64,000 nt of DNA from Pedobacter cryoconitis (GTDB taxonomy: Bacteria; Bacteroidota; Bacteroidia; Sphingobacteriales; Sphingobacteriaceae): NCBI RefSeq assembly GCF_014200605.1, contig NZ_JACHCE010000001.1, positions 868,001-932,000 of the forward strand, given 5' to 3'. Every line of letters starts with the position of its first letter. Position 1 is the stretch's first letter. Under the pieces are notes generated by a model. It did no database searches and was not told the DNA's origin. It worked only from the letters and a program-made list of their open reading frames with translations. A program made the translations under genes and the position numbers. This document shows positions 26,630 to 35,384 of this stretch, piece by piece.

Positions 26630-26871
26630 AATGTTGTTTTCAAGCCTATTAGCTGCAAACTATTTCTTTTACCCCATTACAGAAAAATATTTTAATAAAT
26701 CATTTTCAAGTGTTTGTAATTCAATGATATAAAATGAGTATTCAATATTTAAAAATGTCACCTGAAAGATTAAACGATGGTTCCTGATTGTTGTTAAATT
26801 TTATCAAAAGTGTCAACTAATAACTATCCTCTAAACACACCAGCTTATCAAACGTGGAATGAAGATTACAA
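26630..26871. other. Noncoding region upstream of the TonB receptor
   Basis: About 240 bases of AT-rich DNA that must contain the receptor promoter (transcribed leftward). I found no convincing TAnnTTTG element, dyad or structured leader. Confidence 0.4.
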
Positions 26872-26960
26872 ATTTTAAAAAAAGCGCTTTGCAATTTCTG
26901 ACATCAGGGCCCTCAAAGAGGGAACGTCAGTCAGAAATTGCAAAGCGCTTTTTTTAAAAT
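26872..26960. repeat. 30-bp perfect inverted repeat with internal stem
   Basis: The arms 26872-26901 and 26931-26960 are exact reverse complements, starting ATTTTAAAAAAAGCGC. The 29-base middle contains CCCTC-AAA-GAGGG, giving a nested stem. A and T tracts inside the arms allow use as a terminator for the minus-strand SRPBCC gene, which ends 18 bases to the right. Confidence 0.9.
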
Positions 26961-26977
26961 CCCAATCCTAAATGAAA

Positions 26978-27361
26978 CTATTCTTCTTCGAAGAAATCCT
27001 GCAATCCCCCTATGTAATATTCATTCAGTCCTGTCGTAAAATCTTCATAATCCTCATCAGGAATATTCGTCTGTACAAATTCCAGAGAAGTCCCTTTTTT
27101 ATCGGCGTGAAGTTTAATTGTTACAATAGAAGGCTCATTCTCTTCCCCAAAATACCACTGCTGTACAATTTTTTTACCATAATCGAACTCCAGGTTTTTT
27201 CCAATGATATCTCCTTCCCATAAAGAAAATTCGGTATCCGGCTGATCCGTAAATTCCACTTCAGCACCAGTCCATAACTGTATGCTTTGTGCTTTTGTCA
27301 TTGCCAGATAAACTTCCTCAGGCGGAGCAGGAAGATAATAGTATTTTTTAAAGGTCTTCAT
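26978..27361 (-). CDS. SRPBCC/AHSA1-domain protein
   Basis: 127 residues from the ATG at 27361; a longer TTG-started version would add 13 residues unlike the family. FKKYYYLPAPPEEVYLAMT at the start and LWTGAEVEFTDQPDTEFSLWEG following are AHSA1 (Aha1 C-domain-like) signatures, a helix-grip fold that binds hydrophobic ligands. Function is usually unknown; some take part in stress responses. It is downstream of the acyl-CoA dehydrogenase gene after 53 bases and may be co-transcribed. Confidence 0.8.
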   Translation of the reverse strand: MKTFKKYYYLPAPPEEVYLAMTKAQSIQLWTGAEVEFTDQPDTEFSLWEGDIIGKNLEFDYGKKIVQQWYFGEENEPSIVTIKLHADKKGTSLEFVQTNIPDEDYEDFTTGLNEYYIGGLQDFFEEE

Positions 27362-27414
27362 TCGTAATCTATTGTTTGTTATATAACGGCTATGAAACAA
27401 TCATAGCCTTTTTC

Positions 27415-28605
27415 TTATTTAAAAGCATTTATGCCTGTGACATCCATTCCTGTAATCAGCAAATGAATATCGTGCGTACCCTCATAGGTGACCACCGATT
27501 CCAGGTTCATCATATGGCGCATAATTGAATATTCGCCCGTGATCCCCATTCCTCCAAGCATTTGTCTCGCATTTCTGGCAATATCCAGTGCAATTTCAAC
27601 ACTATTTCTTTTGGCCATTGAAATTTGTTCGGCCGTCGCTCTGTTCTCACTTTTCAATACGCCCAGTCTCCAGACTAATAATTGACCTTTAGTGATTTCG
27701 GTAATCATTTCAGCTAATTTCTTTTGCTGTAACTGGAAACCACCAATAGGTTTTCCAAACTGAATACGCTCTTTAGAATAACGTAAAGCAGTATCGTAAC
27801 AATCCATCGCTGCACCCAAAGCCCCCCATGCAATGCCATATCTGGCCTGGTTCAAACAACCCAAAGGGCCTTTAAGACCAGAAATTTCCGGGAATATGTT
27901 TTCCTTAGGGACTTTCACATTGTCGAAAACCAATTCGCCGGTTGCAGAAGCACGAAGGCTCCATTTATTGTGCGTTTCGGGAGTTGAAAAACCTTCCATC
28001 CCACGTTCAACCACCATTCCTCTGATTTTTCCTGCTTCATCCTTCGCCCAAACTACAGCAATATCAGCAAAAGGGGCATTGGAAATCCACATTTTAGCAC
28101 CATTTAACAAATAGTGGTCGCCTTTGTCTTTGATGTTAGTCACCATACCACCAGGATTTGATCCGTGATCCGGTTCCGTTAAACCAAAACAACCCATCAT
28201 TTCTCCCGTAGCCAGTTTTGGTAAATATTTAAGGCGCTGTTCTTCAGAACCATAAGCATAAATAGGATACATCACTAAAGAACCTTGTACAGAAGCTGTA
28301 GAACGGATACCTGAGTCTCCACGTTCCAGTTCCTGCATGATTATGCCATATGAGATGTAATCCAGGCCTGCACCTCCATATTCTACTGGAATAGTAGGGC
28401 CAAAGGCACCAATCTCACCTAAACCCCTGATCAGGTGTTTAGGGAATTCCGCTTTTTGTGCGTAATCCTCTATGACCGGACTAATCTCATTCTTGACCCA
28501 GTCACGAGCCGTTGACCTTATCAGTTTATGTTCTTCAGACAAAAGTTCGTCTAACAGATAGTAATCCGGTGCTTCATAAAGGTCTTTCTTTCCTGATTTG
28601 TTCAT
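27415..28605 (-). CDS. Glutaryl-CoA dehydrogenase-like acyl-CoA dehydrogenase
   Basis: 396 residues, full length. FAD acyl-CoA dehydrogenase with the catalytic Glu375 in TYEGTHDIHLL and Arg101 in SGIRSTASVQGSLVM, both as in glutaryl-CoA dehydrogenases; MGCFGLTEPDHGSNPGG is the FAD/substrate segment. Glutaryl-CoA dehydrogenases oxidise and decarboxylate glutaryl-CoA to crotonyl-CoA in lysine and tryptophan breakdown. The Arg and TYEGT motif support this over a general acyl-CoA dehydrogenase. No other catabolic genes lie nearby. Confidence 0.88.
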   Translation of the reverse strand: MNKSGKKDLYEAPDYYLLDELLSEEHKLIRSTARDWVKNEISPVIEDYAQKAEFPKHLIRGLGEIGAFGPTIPVEYGGAGLDYISYGIIMQELERGDSGIRSTASVQGSLVMYPIYAYGSEEQRLKYLPKLATGEMMGCFGLTEPDHGSNPGGMVTNIKDKGDHYLLNGAKMWISNAPFADIAVVWAKDEAGKIRGMVVERGMEGFSTPETHNKWSLRASATGELVFDNVKVPKENIFPEISGLKGPLGCLNQARYGIAWGALGAAMDCYDTALRYSKERIQFGKPIGGFQLQQKKLAEMITEITKGQLLVWRLGVLKSENRATAEQISMAKRNSVEIALDIARNARQMLGGMGITGEYSIMRHMMNLESVVTYEGTHDIHLLITGMDVTGINAFK

Positions 28606-28748
28606 GGTTTACGCTATATTTGGTTGAACTGGCTTTCTGCCTGGTAACATTATACAAATCTTTTCGTAATATTATATAACTATTATCCGAAGCTTGTTTT
28701 CAAAGGTAATAATTTCGTGTAATGGCTGGCTAAAACCGATCAAAAATT

Positions 28749-28756
28749 TAATTTTG
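28749..28756 (+). promoter_or_regulatory. -7 element for folB (TAATTTTG)
   Basis: TAATTTTG fits TAnnTTTG, 20 bases before the folB ATG. -33 element not clear. Confidence 0.45.
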
Positions 28757-28775
28757 TTGCACAAATCAGATCATT

Positions 28776-29144
28776 ATGTATTTACAAACTGTCGCTTTAA
28801 ATGATGTCAAATGTTTTGCCCTGCATGGATTTTATCCGGAAGAGCAACTTACAGGAACTGAGTTTCTGGTTAGCGTTGAAGTTACTTTTATCCCTTCGGG
28901 CGATACTGAAGACTTACAGCGAACCGTTAATTATGAAGTGCTGAATACAATTATTCTCGAAGAGATGAGGAATACCAAAAAGATGTTAGAGTCTGTGGTT
29001 AAGCTTATTCTGGACAGAACAATTTCTACTTTTCCTTTTGTTTTAACTGCTGTAGCCGGAATCAAGAAAGTGCATCCGCCGATGCCAGGTGAGATTGACA
29101 ATTCATTTGTTCAATTATCCTATACATCCGAAAAGAAATATTAA
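28776..29144 (+). CDS. folB: Dihydroneopterin aldolase
   Basis: 122 residues, standard length. FolB splits dihydroneopterin in folate synthesis. Seen: ALHGFYPEEQLTGTEFLVSV (with active-site Glu of the PEE segment), RTVNYEVLNTIILEEM, and the conserved Lys-Pro end IKKVHPPMPGEI. Other folate genes are not in view. It precedes a GlcD-type oxidase by 6 bases, so the two are probably one transcript. Confidence 0.88.
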   Translation: MYLQTVALNDVKCFALHGFYPEEQLTGTEFLVSVEVTFIPSGDTEDLQRTVNYEVLNTIILEEMRNTKKMLESVVKLILDRTISTFPFVLTAVAGIKKVHPPMPGEIDNSFVQLSYTSEKKY

Positions 29145-29150
29145 ATATAT

Positions 29151-30560
29151 ATGTCCGACTTCCCTGATTATAAAAAGATAGATCCTGATTTTCTGACCCG
29201 GCTTGTTTCCATTTTGGGTGCAGAGAATGTTTTTACTGACGATGTTTCATTAGTAGATTATAGCCACGATGAAACTGAAGATCTTCAGTTTCAACCCGAG
29301 GTAGTTGTAAAACCTGTAGATACAACTGCTGTATCGGCCCTGTTGAAACTTTGTAATGAACATCATGTTCCGGTTACGCCAAGAGGTGGTGGAACAGGAC
29401 TGAGCGGTGGGGCCTTACCCGTGTTTGGTGGTGTATTGTTATCTATGGAACGCTTTAAAGCTATTATTTCTATTGATACTGAAAATCTGCAGGCTACAGT
29501 TGAACCAGGGGTGATTACTGAAGAATTTATGAATGCGGTTGCTGAACACGGATTGTTATATCCTGTTGATCCGTCAAGTAAGGGTTCTTGCTTTATAGGC
29601 GGAAATGTAGCACACGGTTCGGGTGGGCCAAGGGTGGTGAAATATGGAACTATCAGAGAGTACATATTGAACCTGGAGGTTGTTTTACCTACCGGCGAAG
29701 TTATCTGGACAGGAGCAAATACACTGAAGTATGCTTCCGGCTATAATCTGACCCAGTTAATGATTGGTTCTGAAGGGACATTGGGCGTGGTGACTAAAAT
29801 CGTTACTAAACTGATTCCTAAAGTGCAGAATAGTGTGCTGATGCTGGGATCTTTTTCTCATAATGAACAAGCTTGTGCTGCGGTATCTGCAATTTTCAGA
29901 GCTGGTATTATTCCCTCTGCTTTAGAGTTTATGGAGCGTAAGGGGGTAGAATGGGTGGTAAAGTATGATGATATTAAATTTGATATCAAAGATGGTGTAA
30001 ATGCTTATCTGATGATAGAATTTGATGGAGATGATATGGATGCAATCTTTAAGGATTGTGAAAAGGTAAATACGGTATTGGAAGAGTTTAACTGCTCAGA
30101 AGTGCTTTTTGCTGATACTGCCGGACAGAAGGAGGATTTATGGCGTATGCGAAGAACAATGGCCGAATCGGTGAAGTCAAATTCTGTTTATAAGGAAGAG
30201 GATACGGTGGTGCCAAGAGCTGCACTTCCAGCATTAATCAACGGAATTAAAGAAATTGGTTCGAGATATGGTTTTGAAAGTGTGTGTTACGGGCATGCAG
30301 GCGATGGTAACCTGCATATCAATATTATCAAAGCGGGAATGAGCGATGAGGACTGGAAGAATAAATTAAAAGATGGTATTGTTGAATTGTTCAGGTTAAC
30401 AACCAGCCTGGGCGGAACGATTTCAGGAGAACATGGAATTGGGCTTGTGCAAAAAGAATTTATGTCTATTAAGTATAGCGAAATCAATCTTAATCTAATG
30501 AGAGGGATTAAAAGGGTTTTTGATCCGAATGGAATTTTGAATCCTGGAAAGATATTTTAA
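29151..30560 (+). CDS. FAD-linked oxidase, GlcD/D-lactate dehydrogenase family
   Basis: 469 residues. PCMH-type FAD-binding domain (PRGGGTGLSGGALP, then DPSSKGSCFIGGNVAHGSGG), C-terminal FAD-oxidase domain with GSEGTLGVVTKI, YGHAGDGNLHINI and SGEHGIGLVQKEF. These are typical of glycolate oxidase GlcD, D-lactate dehydrogenase and D-2-hydroxyglutarate dehydrogenase. Electron acceptor and exact substrate are not fixed by these motifs. No glcE/F genes are adjacent, so it probably works as a single-subunit enzyme. Confidence 0.88.
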   Translation: MSDFPDYKKIDPDFLTRLVSILGAENVFTDDVSLVDYSHDETEDLQFQPEVVVKPVDTTAVSALLKLCNEHHVPVTPRGGGTGLSGGALPVFGGVLLSMERFKAIISIDTENLQATVEPGVITEEFMNAVAEHGLLYPVDPSSKGSCFIGGNVAHGSGGPRVVKYGTIREYILNLEVVLPTGEVIWTGANTLKYASGYNLTQLMIGSEGTLGVVTKIVTKLIPKVQNSVLMLGSFSHNEQACAAVSAIFRAGIIPSALEFMERKGVEWVVKYDDIKFDIKDGVNAYLMIEFDGDDMDAIFKDCEKVNTVLEEFNCSEVLFADTAGQKEDLWRMRRTMAESVKSNSVYKEEDTVVPRAALPALINGIKEIGSRYGFESVCYGHAGDGNLHINIIKAGMSDEDWKNKLKDGIVELFRLTTSLGGTISGEHGIGLVQKEFMSIKYSEINLNLMRGIKRVFDPNGILNPGKIF

Positions 30561-30591
30561 GTTTAAAGATTGATGGCTTCTGAACAGCTTT

Positions 30592-31074
30592 CTAAAGTTG
30601 TTCAAAAGCTATCATTTTCTCTTTTTCTGTTTCCGGAATAGGAATGGCTTTTTTACCGGAATGGGAGAAGGCTACACAAATAGTTTTTCCTTTGGTACAG
30701 ATTTCTTCTTTACCATGGATATGTTTGACGATCATGTAGTCCAGATCGAAACTCGTATTTCCAATTCTGGAAGTGCGTACATATATACTTACTTTATCTT
30801 CTATAAATATTGGACTGATATAGTCTATTGACGCCTGTGCAATAACAACACCTGTTTCTTTCCAGTTCCATGAGATTGCATTGTTCCAATACTTTGTACG
30901 CGCAATCTCCAAATAGGTGAAGTATACTGCATTATTCACATGGCCAAGCATATCAAAGTCAGCAAAACGGGTTTCTATTGCTGTTTTATACTTGAAGCTG
31001 TCTAAACTACCTGGGTTAACTGACTTTTTGTCTGTTTGTTTTGGTTTTGAATGCCAAAATGTCTTAAATGTCAT
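30592..31074 (-). CDS. Hotdog-fold acyl-CoA thioesterase
   Basis: 160 residues; 4HBT hotdog domain from about residue 30. The motif RFADFDMLGHVNNAVYFTYL carries the Asp/His/Asn signature of the 4-hydroxybenzoyl-CoA thioesterase group. A poorly conserved N-terminal extension (about 28 residues, KPKQTDKK) precedes it. It cleaves acyl-CoA or acyl-ACP; substrate unknown. Convergent with the GlcD-type gene; no strong terminator is visible in the 31-base gap. Confidence 0.85.
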   Translation of the reverse strand: MTFKTFWHSKPKQTDKKSVNPGSLDSFKYKTAIETRFADFDMLGHVNNAVYFTYLEIARTKYWNNAISWNWKETGVVIAQASIDYISPIFIEDKVSIYVRTSRIGNTSFDLDYMIVKHIHGKEEICTKGKTICVAFSHSGKKAIPIPETEKEKMIAFEQL

Positions 31075-31135
31075 AGATTATGGGTTTGGTATGGGAGTTG
31101 AACAGGTGGTTATATATTTAAAAATAAAAAAAAAT

Positions 31136-31142
31136 AAAGGAG
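31136..31142 (+). promoter_or_regulatory. Strong Shine-Dalgarno site of hsp20 (AAAGGAG)
   Basis: AAAGGAG lies 9 bases before the ATG at 31152. Most genes in this window lack any Shine-Dalgarno, as usual for Bacteroidota, so this one stands out and supports the chosen start. Confidence 0.6.
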
Positions 31143-31151
31143 AATATAGCT

Positions 31152-31586
31152 ATGACATTAGTAAAATTTAACAACCGTACAAGAAGCCACGCACCTTACT
31201 TTAACAATGTTTTTGATTCTTTGTTCAGTGAAGCGCTAAATAAAAATTATACTATAAATAAAGTTCCTGGAGTAAATATTTTAGAATCGGAAATAAATTA
31301 CACTATCGAGCTGGCAGCACCAGGTTTGGAGAAAAGTGATTTTCAAATTAATTTGAAGAAAGATACGCTTTCTGTTTGGGCTGAGAAAAAAGAGGCCGAT
31401 GGAGAAGTAAAGAAAAACTATAGCAGGAAAGAATTTGATTATTTGTCTTTCGCAAGATCATTTACTTTACCTGAAAGTGTTGATGCAGAGAAAATTTCTG
31501 CAGAATATGTGAATGGGATATTGACAATTGCGATTGGGAAAAGGGTTGAAGTGAAGGAAGATAGTAAAGAGATTAAAGTTTTGTAA
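31152..31586 (+). CDS. Hsp20/alpha-crystallin small heat-shock protein
   Basis: 144 residues. N-terminal variable region rich in Phe/Asn (YFNNVFDSLFSEAL), alpha-crystallin domain (about 40-140) with GVNILESEINYTIELAAPGLEKSDFQI split around residue 45-65, and the edge strand SAEYVNGILTIAIGK. ATP-independent holdase that binds unfolded proteins. The strong Shine-Dalgarno and A-rich leader suggest high translation. Monocistronic, followed by a short terminator. Confidence 0.93.
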   Translation: MTLVKFNNRTRSHAPYFNNVFDSLFSEALNKNYTINKVPGVNILESEINYTIELAAPGLEKSDFQINLKKDTLSVWAEKKEADGEVKKNYSRKEFDYLSFARSFTLPESVDAEKISAEYVNGILTIAIGKRVEVKEDSKEIKVL

Positions 31587-31603
31587 TTGAGTTTGGTTTT
31601 TTA

Positions 31604-31636
31604 TAAGGGGTATTTCGAAAGATTTACCCCTTTTTT
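31604..31636 (+). terminator. Terminator of hsp20
   Basis: AAGGGGTA pairs with TACCCCTT around a 14-base loop, followed by TTTTTG. It ends about 20 bases after the stop. Confidence 0.75.
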
Positions 31637-31640
31637 GTTT

Positions 31641-31764
31641 CTGAGGGAAAAGAAAAGAAAATAAACCGGCATTGATAGTTTTACGAACCGCGCCCATGAA
31701 GAATGGCCAATGTTCGAAAACTATCAATGCCGGTTTATTTTTCCTAAGGAAAGCCCTCCCTCAG
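31641..31764. repeat. Large nested inverted repeat
   Basis: Outer arms CTGAGGGA (31641-31648) and TCCCTCAG (31757-31764) enclose a long inner stem of about 25 bases (AAAATAAACCGGCATTGATA and its complement, one bulged base), with a further stem GCCCAT/ATGGCC in the middle. A and T tracts flank the inner stem as in bidirectional terminators, but the 124-base size and nesting are unusual. Confidence 0.85.
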
Positions 31765-31809
31765 AAGATGTAAAAAATTGAGAAACTTTCTACATTGGTC
31801 TGCTGGGTG

Positions 31810-31978
31810 GCTATTAAGATTTACTATTGGATGGCTATTAGGTTTGCTGTTGGATTGTTATTAAGATTTACTGTTGAATTGTTATTAAGATTTACTGTTG
31901 GATTGCTATTAGGATTGCTGTTGGATTGTTATTAAGATTTGCTGTTGGATTGCTGTTGGATTACTATTAGGATTGCTA
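31810..31978. repeat. 24-bp tandem repeat (minisatellite)
   Basis: Six copies of a 24-base unit (consensus TTATTAAGATTTACTGTTGG plus ATTG; one copy is 23 bases) and a degenerate end. The repeats begin at the stop codon of the minus-strand hydrolase gene, so they make up its 3' untranslated region. Copies differ by one to four bases. Confidence 0.85.
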
Positions 31979-33145
31979 TCACTGAGCTTTTACAACTGTT
32001 TGATATGATTTGATTATTTCATTGAGAACGAGTTGCGGATTATCTACGGCTACGTAATGGGTACAGCCTTCTGCCAGAATTATTTTACTGTTTGGACGGG
32101 CTTTAATGAAGTTTTTGTGACCGTCTTTCCAACCTTTGTTATCTATTTCATGCTCCCAGGGTGGGGTCTCTGCGTATATGTCTGTAATTGGTATATGTGC
32201 AGGGAAAGGCGTAGCTCTGACGGTCGCTGCGTTTTGATGAAGGTCTACTGCGATGTAGTAGATACTGATGTTGTCCTTTCTTATTTGTTCAAGAGGGCCG
32301 TTTGGATCTGTAAGTACTCTTTTGATAGCCTGGTCTGTGTAGAAGCTACCAAGGCTTGCATCAATGAATACTGCCGCCTTTACTTTTGACGGGTTTCTTG
32401 AAGAATAGATATCAGCATAGAAACCTCCTAAGGAGTGACATACAAGGATTTTGTTAGCACTGGCATAGCCTAGTTTTGAAAGGGCTAGTTCAAGGCCTTT
32501 GATTTCATTTGTAATGTCCGAATTGACCGAGTCACGGGTGCTTTTACCATAGCCGGCCCTGTCGTAGGTGATTAAGGTTGCACCAGTGGCGTCATATATT
32601 GGGATTAAGAGCTCTGACCATACGGTTGAGTTATCCATTCCGCCGGTTTCAAATAAGATGACTGTTGATGACCCTTTGATGATGTTAAAGAAGAGCTTAT
32701 GGGTGCCGACGTCAACAAGGGTGTCTTGTGGTTTGTATTTTTCTTTTGCCTTTTGGATATTTAGTTTGCTCAGGCTGGTTAATGGCTCCCAGCGCCGGTC
32801 CTGATGAAGACTTTTAAGGTCCTGATCCTCGTAAAGGAAGTCGAGCAGGAAGGTCTGTGTTTCGTTGATGTACTGAGTTAGGTAGTAGAAGGCTTTGTCT
32901 GAATTGTTGGCTAAAGCCCATGAGCATGCAGCTATATATTTATCTCTGGTTACCCCATTGCCTTGATGAGCTTTAAATAATGAGTCGTAGGATAGGCCTG
33001 ATTGTAAGTATTGCTTCTGGTCTTTGTATCTTATGGCTCTCTGATTATGATCGAGATATGTTTTGTCAGCAAGAAATTTATTCTGTGCGAATAGTTTCAT
33101 ACCTGTAAGTACGAATAAAAAGAATAGGATTGTGGCTCGTTTCAT
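31979..33145 (-). CDS. Secreted alpha/beta hydrolase
   Basis: 388 residues with a signal peptide (cut near ...GMKLFAQ). The N-terminal part (about 25-130) is helical, TPR-like (CSWALANNSDKAFYYLTQYI), and the C-terminal part is an alpha/beta hydrolase: oxyanion strand LFETGGMDNS, Asp/Gly loop TYDRAGYGKS, nucleophile elbow CHSLGG (Ser in GHSxG form), and the late His in EGCTHYVAV. Substrate unknown; lipase or esterase activity in the periplasm is plausible. Monocistronic, with a repeat array directly after its stop. Confidence 0.82.
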   Translation of the reverse strand: MKRATILFFLFVLTGMKLFAQNKFLADKTYLDHNQRAIRYKDQKQYLQSGLSYDSLFKAHQGNGVTRDKYIAACSWALANNSDKAFYYLTQYINETQTFLLDFLYEDQDLKSLHQDRRWEPLTSLSKLNIQKAKEKYKPQDTLVDVGTHKLFFNIIKGSSTVILFETGGMDNSTVWSELLIPIYDATGATLITYDRAGYGKSTRDSVNSDITNEIKGLELALSKLGYASANKILVCHSLGGFYADIYSSRNPSKVKAAVFIDASLGSFYTDQAIKRVLTDPNGPLEQIRKDNISIYYIAVDLHQNAATVRATPFPAHIPITDIYAETPPWEHEIDNKGWKDGHKNFIKARPNSKIILAEGCTHYVAVDNPQLVLNEIIKSYQTVVKAQ

Positions 33146-33230
33146 GGATTTGGTTTTTATGATAAGGCGCGATTTTGAGATAAAAGTTGCATATTGGTAA
33201 TTTAAAATTTATATAAATTAATTAAAAGGA

Positions 33231-33854
33231 ATGATCAGGCTGTTTTTGACTATACAAATATTAATGTTAGGTGCAGCCGGGTTCGCACAGCAGAAGAGAA
33301 CCGATTTTTTAGTTTCTTATACTATTAAGTCAAAAGGGAATGAATTAATGGGGTATAAGACCCGTGCAGGGAAAATTGTTATTCCCGCGCAATTTATTCC
33401 GGATTTTGGTAATGATACGCTTTATGAGCGGACTTTTGTTGTCAAGCCTAAAGCGGGACTGCAAGGCATTGACAGAACAGGAAAAGTAATTCTGATACCG
33501 TTTATCTATGATAATGGACCAGATTATATGCAGGAAGGCTTTTTTCGTTTTGTCGAAAATAGTAAGATAGGTTTCGCTGATGAGAACTGGAAGAAAGTTA
33601 TTCCCGCTGTTTTTGATTTTGTGGAGCCTTTTAAAAATGGTGTTGCTAAGTATACCTTAGGTGGCCATAAAATAATGGATGGCGAGCATTGGTATTGGTC
33701 TGAAGGATACGAGAATGGATATATCAATAGGTTTAATGAGCGTTTTAAAAAGGTTCATGAACTTAAGGCAGGGGTACGGGAAGCCTGGACGAATAAGGGA
33801 CAGCATGTTTTGCTGGACAAGAAAGGGAAAATAGTGAAGGTTTTTGTGAAGTAA
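33231..33854 (+). CDS. Secreted WG-repeat protein
   Basis: 207 residues, signal peptide cut near ...AAGFAQ. The mature region contains WG-repeat units: GIDRTGKVILIPFIYDNG, KIGFADENWKKVIPAVFDFV, VAKYTLGGHKIM, with the alternating G-Y/F-I pattern of this beta-repeat family. Function is generally unknown; they are often secreted and common in Bacteroidota. The start ATG lies directly after AAAGGA, with unusually short spacing for a Shine-Dalgarno. Confidence 0.82.
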   Translation: MIRLFLTIQILMLGAAGFAQQKRTDFLVSYTIKSKGNELMGYKTRAGKIVIPAQFIPDFGNDTLYERTFVVKPKAGLQGIDRTGKVILIPFIYDNGPDYMQEGFFRFVENSKIGFADENWKKVIPAVFDFVEPFKNGVAKYTLGGHKIMDGEHWYWSEGYENGYINRFNERFKKVHELKAGVREAWTNKGQHVLLDKKGKIVKVFVK

Positions 33855-33883
33855 GGATAATTATTAATTGTCAGTAACAAAAA

Positions 33884-33907
33884 AATCCCGCTCTTGCGAA
33901 CGGGATT
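33884..33907 (-). terminator. Terminator of the arginine decarboxylase gene
   Basis: AATCCCG and CGGGATT pair around a 10-base loop; on the minus strand a T tract follows. It lies 24 bases after the decarboxylase stop. Confidence 0.75.
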
Positions 33908-33930
33908 GGTATTTCTATATTGATCAGGGA

Positions 33931-35322
33931 CTAGGTATAACCCAGGATCTTTAATACTTGTTTACTGTTTTGCTCTTCTCCAAATACCTCAAAGTTGAAA
34001 GTCTCATCACGGTTGCGACGGATAATCACATGTTTCGGACTTGGTAACAGACAGTGATGGATTCCACCATATCCGCTCAATACTTCCTGATAAGCACCTG
34101 TATTGAAGAATCCAAGGTACTGTACTTTACGTGTCTTCGGCATAAATACCGAGTTCATATGTGCTTCCTGATTGTAATAATCCTGACCATCACAAGTGAT
34201 ACCCCCAAGGTTAACCCTTTCGTATTCAGCATCCCAGTTGTTGATAGGAAGTAAGATGTATTTTTGGTTTAAAGCCCATACATCCGGAAGGTTAGTAATG
34301 AAAGATCCATCCAGCATTAACCATTTTTCACGGTCATTCTGTTGTTTACGTCCCAGTACTTTGTAAAGGATACCAGAAGCTTCTGCTACTGTGTATTTAC
34401 CGAATTCAGTAATGATATCTGGTTCTACAACATCGTGTTCAGCACAAATTTCTTTGATACGTTTAACGATTTCGTTAACCATGTATTCATAATCAAAATC
34501 AAATACCAAAGAATCTTTGAATGGCATACCACCACCAATGTCTAAAGTATCCAGCTCAGGATTGATTTTTTTGAATTTACAGTATAAGGTTACGTATTTC
34601 TCAAGCTCATTCCAGTAATACGGAGAATCTGTAATACCAGAGTTGATGAAGAAATGCAGTAATTTAACCCTGAAGTTAGGGTTAGTCGAGATTTTGTTAT
34701 TGTAGAAGTCAATTACGTCTTCCATACGCACACCTAAACGGGAGGTATAGAATTGTGAGTCTGGCTGCTCTTCCGCTGCAATACGAATACCTAGATTACA
34801 AGGTGTTTCTAATTCCACTTCGTCATCAAAAAGGTTAAATTCCTCTTTGTTGTCTAATACCGGAATGATGTTTTTATATCCGTCGTGCAACATATCAATG
34901 ATATATTGTTTGTACTGATACGTTTTAAAACCATTGCAAATGACGGTAATGTCCTTTGTAAGGGCGCCTTTTTTCTCAAGGGCCTCAATCATCGGCATAT
35001 CGAACGCGGACGATGTCTCTAAGTGAATGCCATTTTTTAAAGCCTCTTCGACGATGTGTCTGAAGTGGGAGCTTTTTGTGCAATAGCAATACTTGTAATC
35101 TCCACGGTAATTGTTCTTGATGATCGCAGTTTGAAACAACAGTTTCGCCTGCTGGATTTTTTTAGTGATCATCGGAAGATAAGTGAAACGTAATGGCGTA
35201 CCATAAGTCTCAATCATTTCCATTAAATTCAGATCCTGAAAGTATAGTTCGTCATCGATGACACTGTATCCTTCTTGAGGAAAACCTACACTTAGATCAA
35301 GAAATTCGGAGTAACTCTGCAT
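33931..35322 (-). CDS. Arginine decarboxylase, biosynthetic type
   Basis: 463 residues, clearly shorter than E. coli SpeA (about 650) but usual for Bacteroidota. Fold-III PLP domain: Lys83 in KYCYCTKSSHFRHI is the PLP lysine, with the glycine-rich phosphate loop DIGGGMPF and the C-terminal YQEVLSGYGGIHHC segment. Removes CO2 from arginine to give agmatine for polyamines. It diverges from an arginase gene, the other main fate of arginine. A TATCTTTG element at 35385-35392 lies before it. Confidence 0.9.
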   Translation of the reverse strand: MQSYSEFLDLSVGFPQEGYSVIDDELYFQDLNLMEMIETYGTPLRFTYLPMITKKIQQAKLLFQTAIIKNNYRGDYKYCYCTKSSHFRHIVEEALKNGIHLETSSAFDMPMIEALEKKGALTKDITVICNGFKTYQYKQYIIDMLHDGYKNIIPVLDNKEEFNLFDDEVELETPCNLGIRIAAEEQPDSQFYTSRLGVRMEDVIDFYNNKISTNPNFRVKLLHFFINSGITDSPYYWNELEKYVTLYCKFKKINPELDTLDIGGGMPFKDSLVFDFDYEYMVNEIVKRIKEICAEHDVVEPDIITEFGKYTVAEASGILYKVLGRKQQNDREKWLMLDGSFITNLPDVWALNQKYILLPINNWDAEYERVNLGGITCDGQDYYNQEAHMNSVFMPKTRKVQYLGFFNTGAYQEVLSGYGGIHHCLLPSPKHVIIRRNRDETFNFEVFGEEQNSKQVLKILGYT

Positions 35323-35352
35323 TTTTTATATTTTTGAACAATTATTTAAAGG

Positions 35353-35380
35353 GTTGACAAATTAAAATGAGTTAATTTTG
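35353..35380 (+). promoter_or_regulatory. Promoter of the arginase gene
   Basis: GTTG at 35353-35356 and TAATTTTG at 35373-35380 match the Bacteroidota -33/-7 pattern with a 16-base gap. Transcription would begin near 35387, 38 bases before the arginase ATG. Confidence 0.55.
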
Positions 35381-35384
35381 GTGC

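Noticed and set aside
27362..27400. TTG-started extension of the SRPBCC protein
   Set aside because: The ATG at 27361 opens the recognised domain and needs no rare start.
31810..31978. Possible CRISPR array
   Set aside because: The repeats are directly tandem with no spacers and are imperfect; it is a minisatellite.
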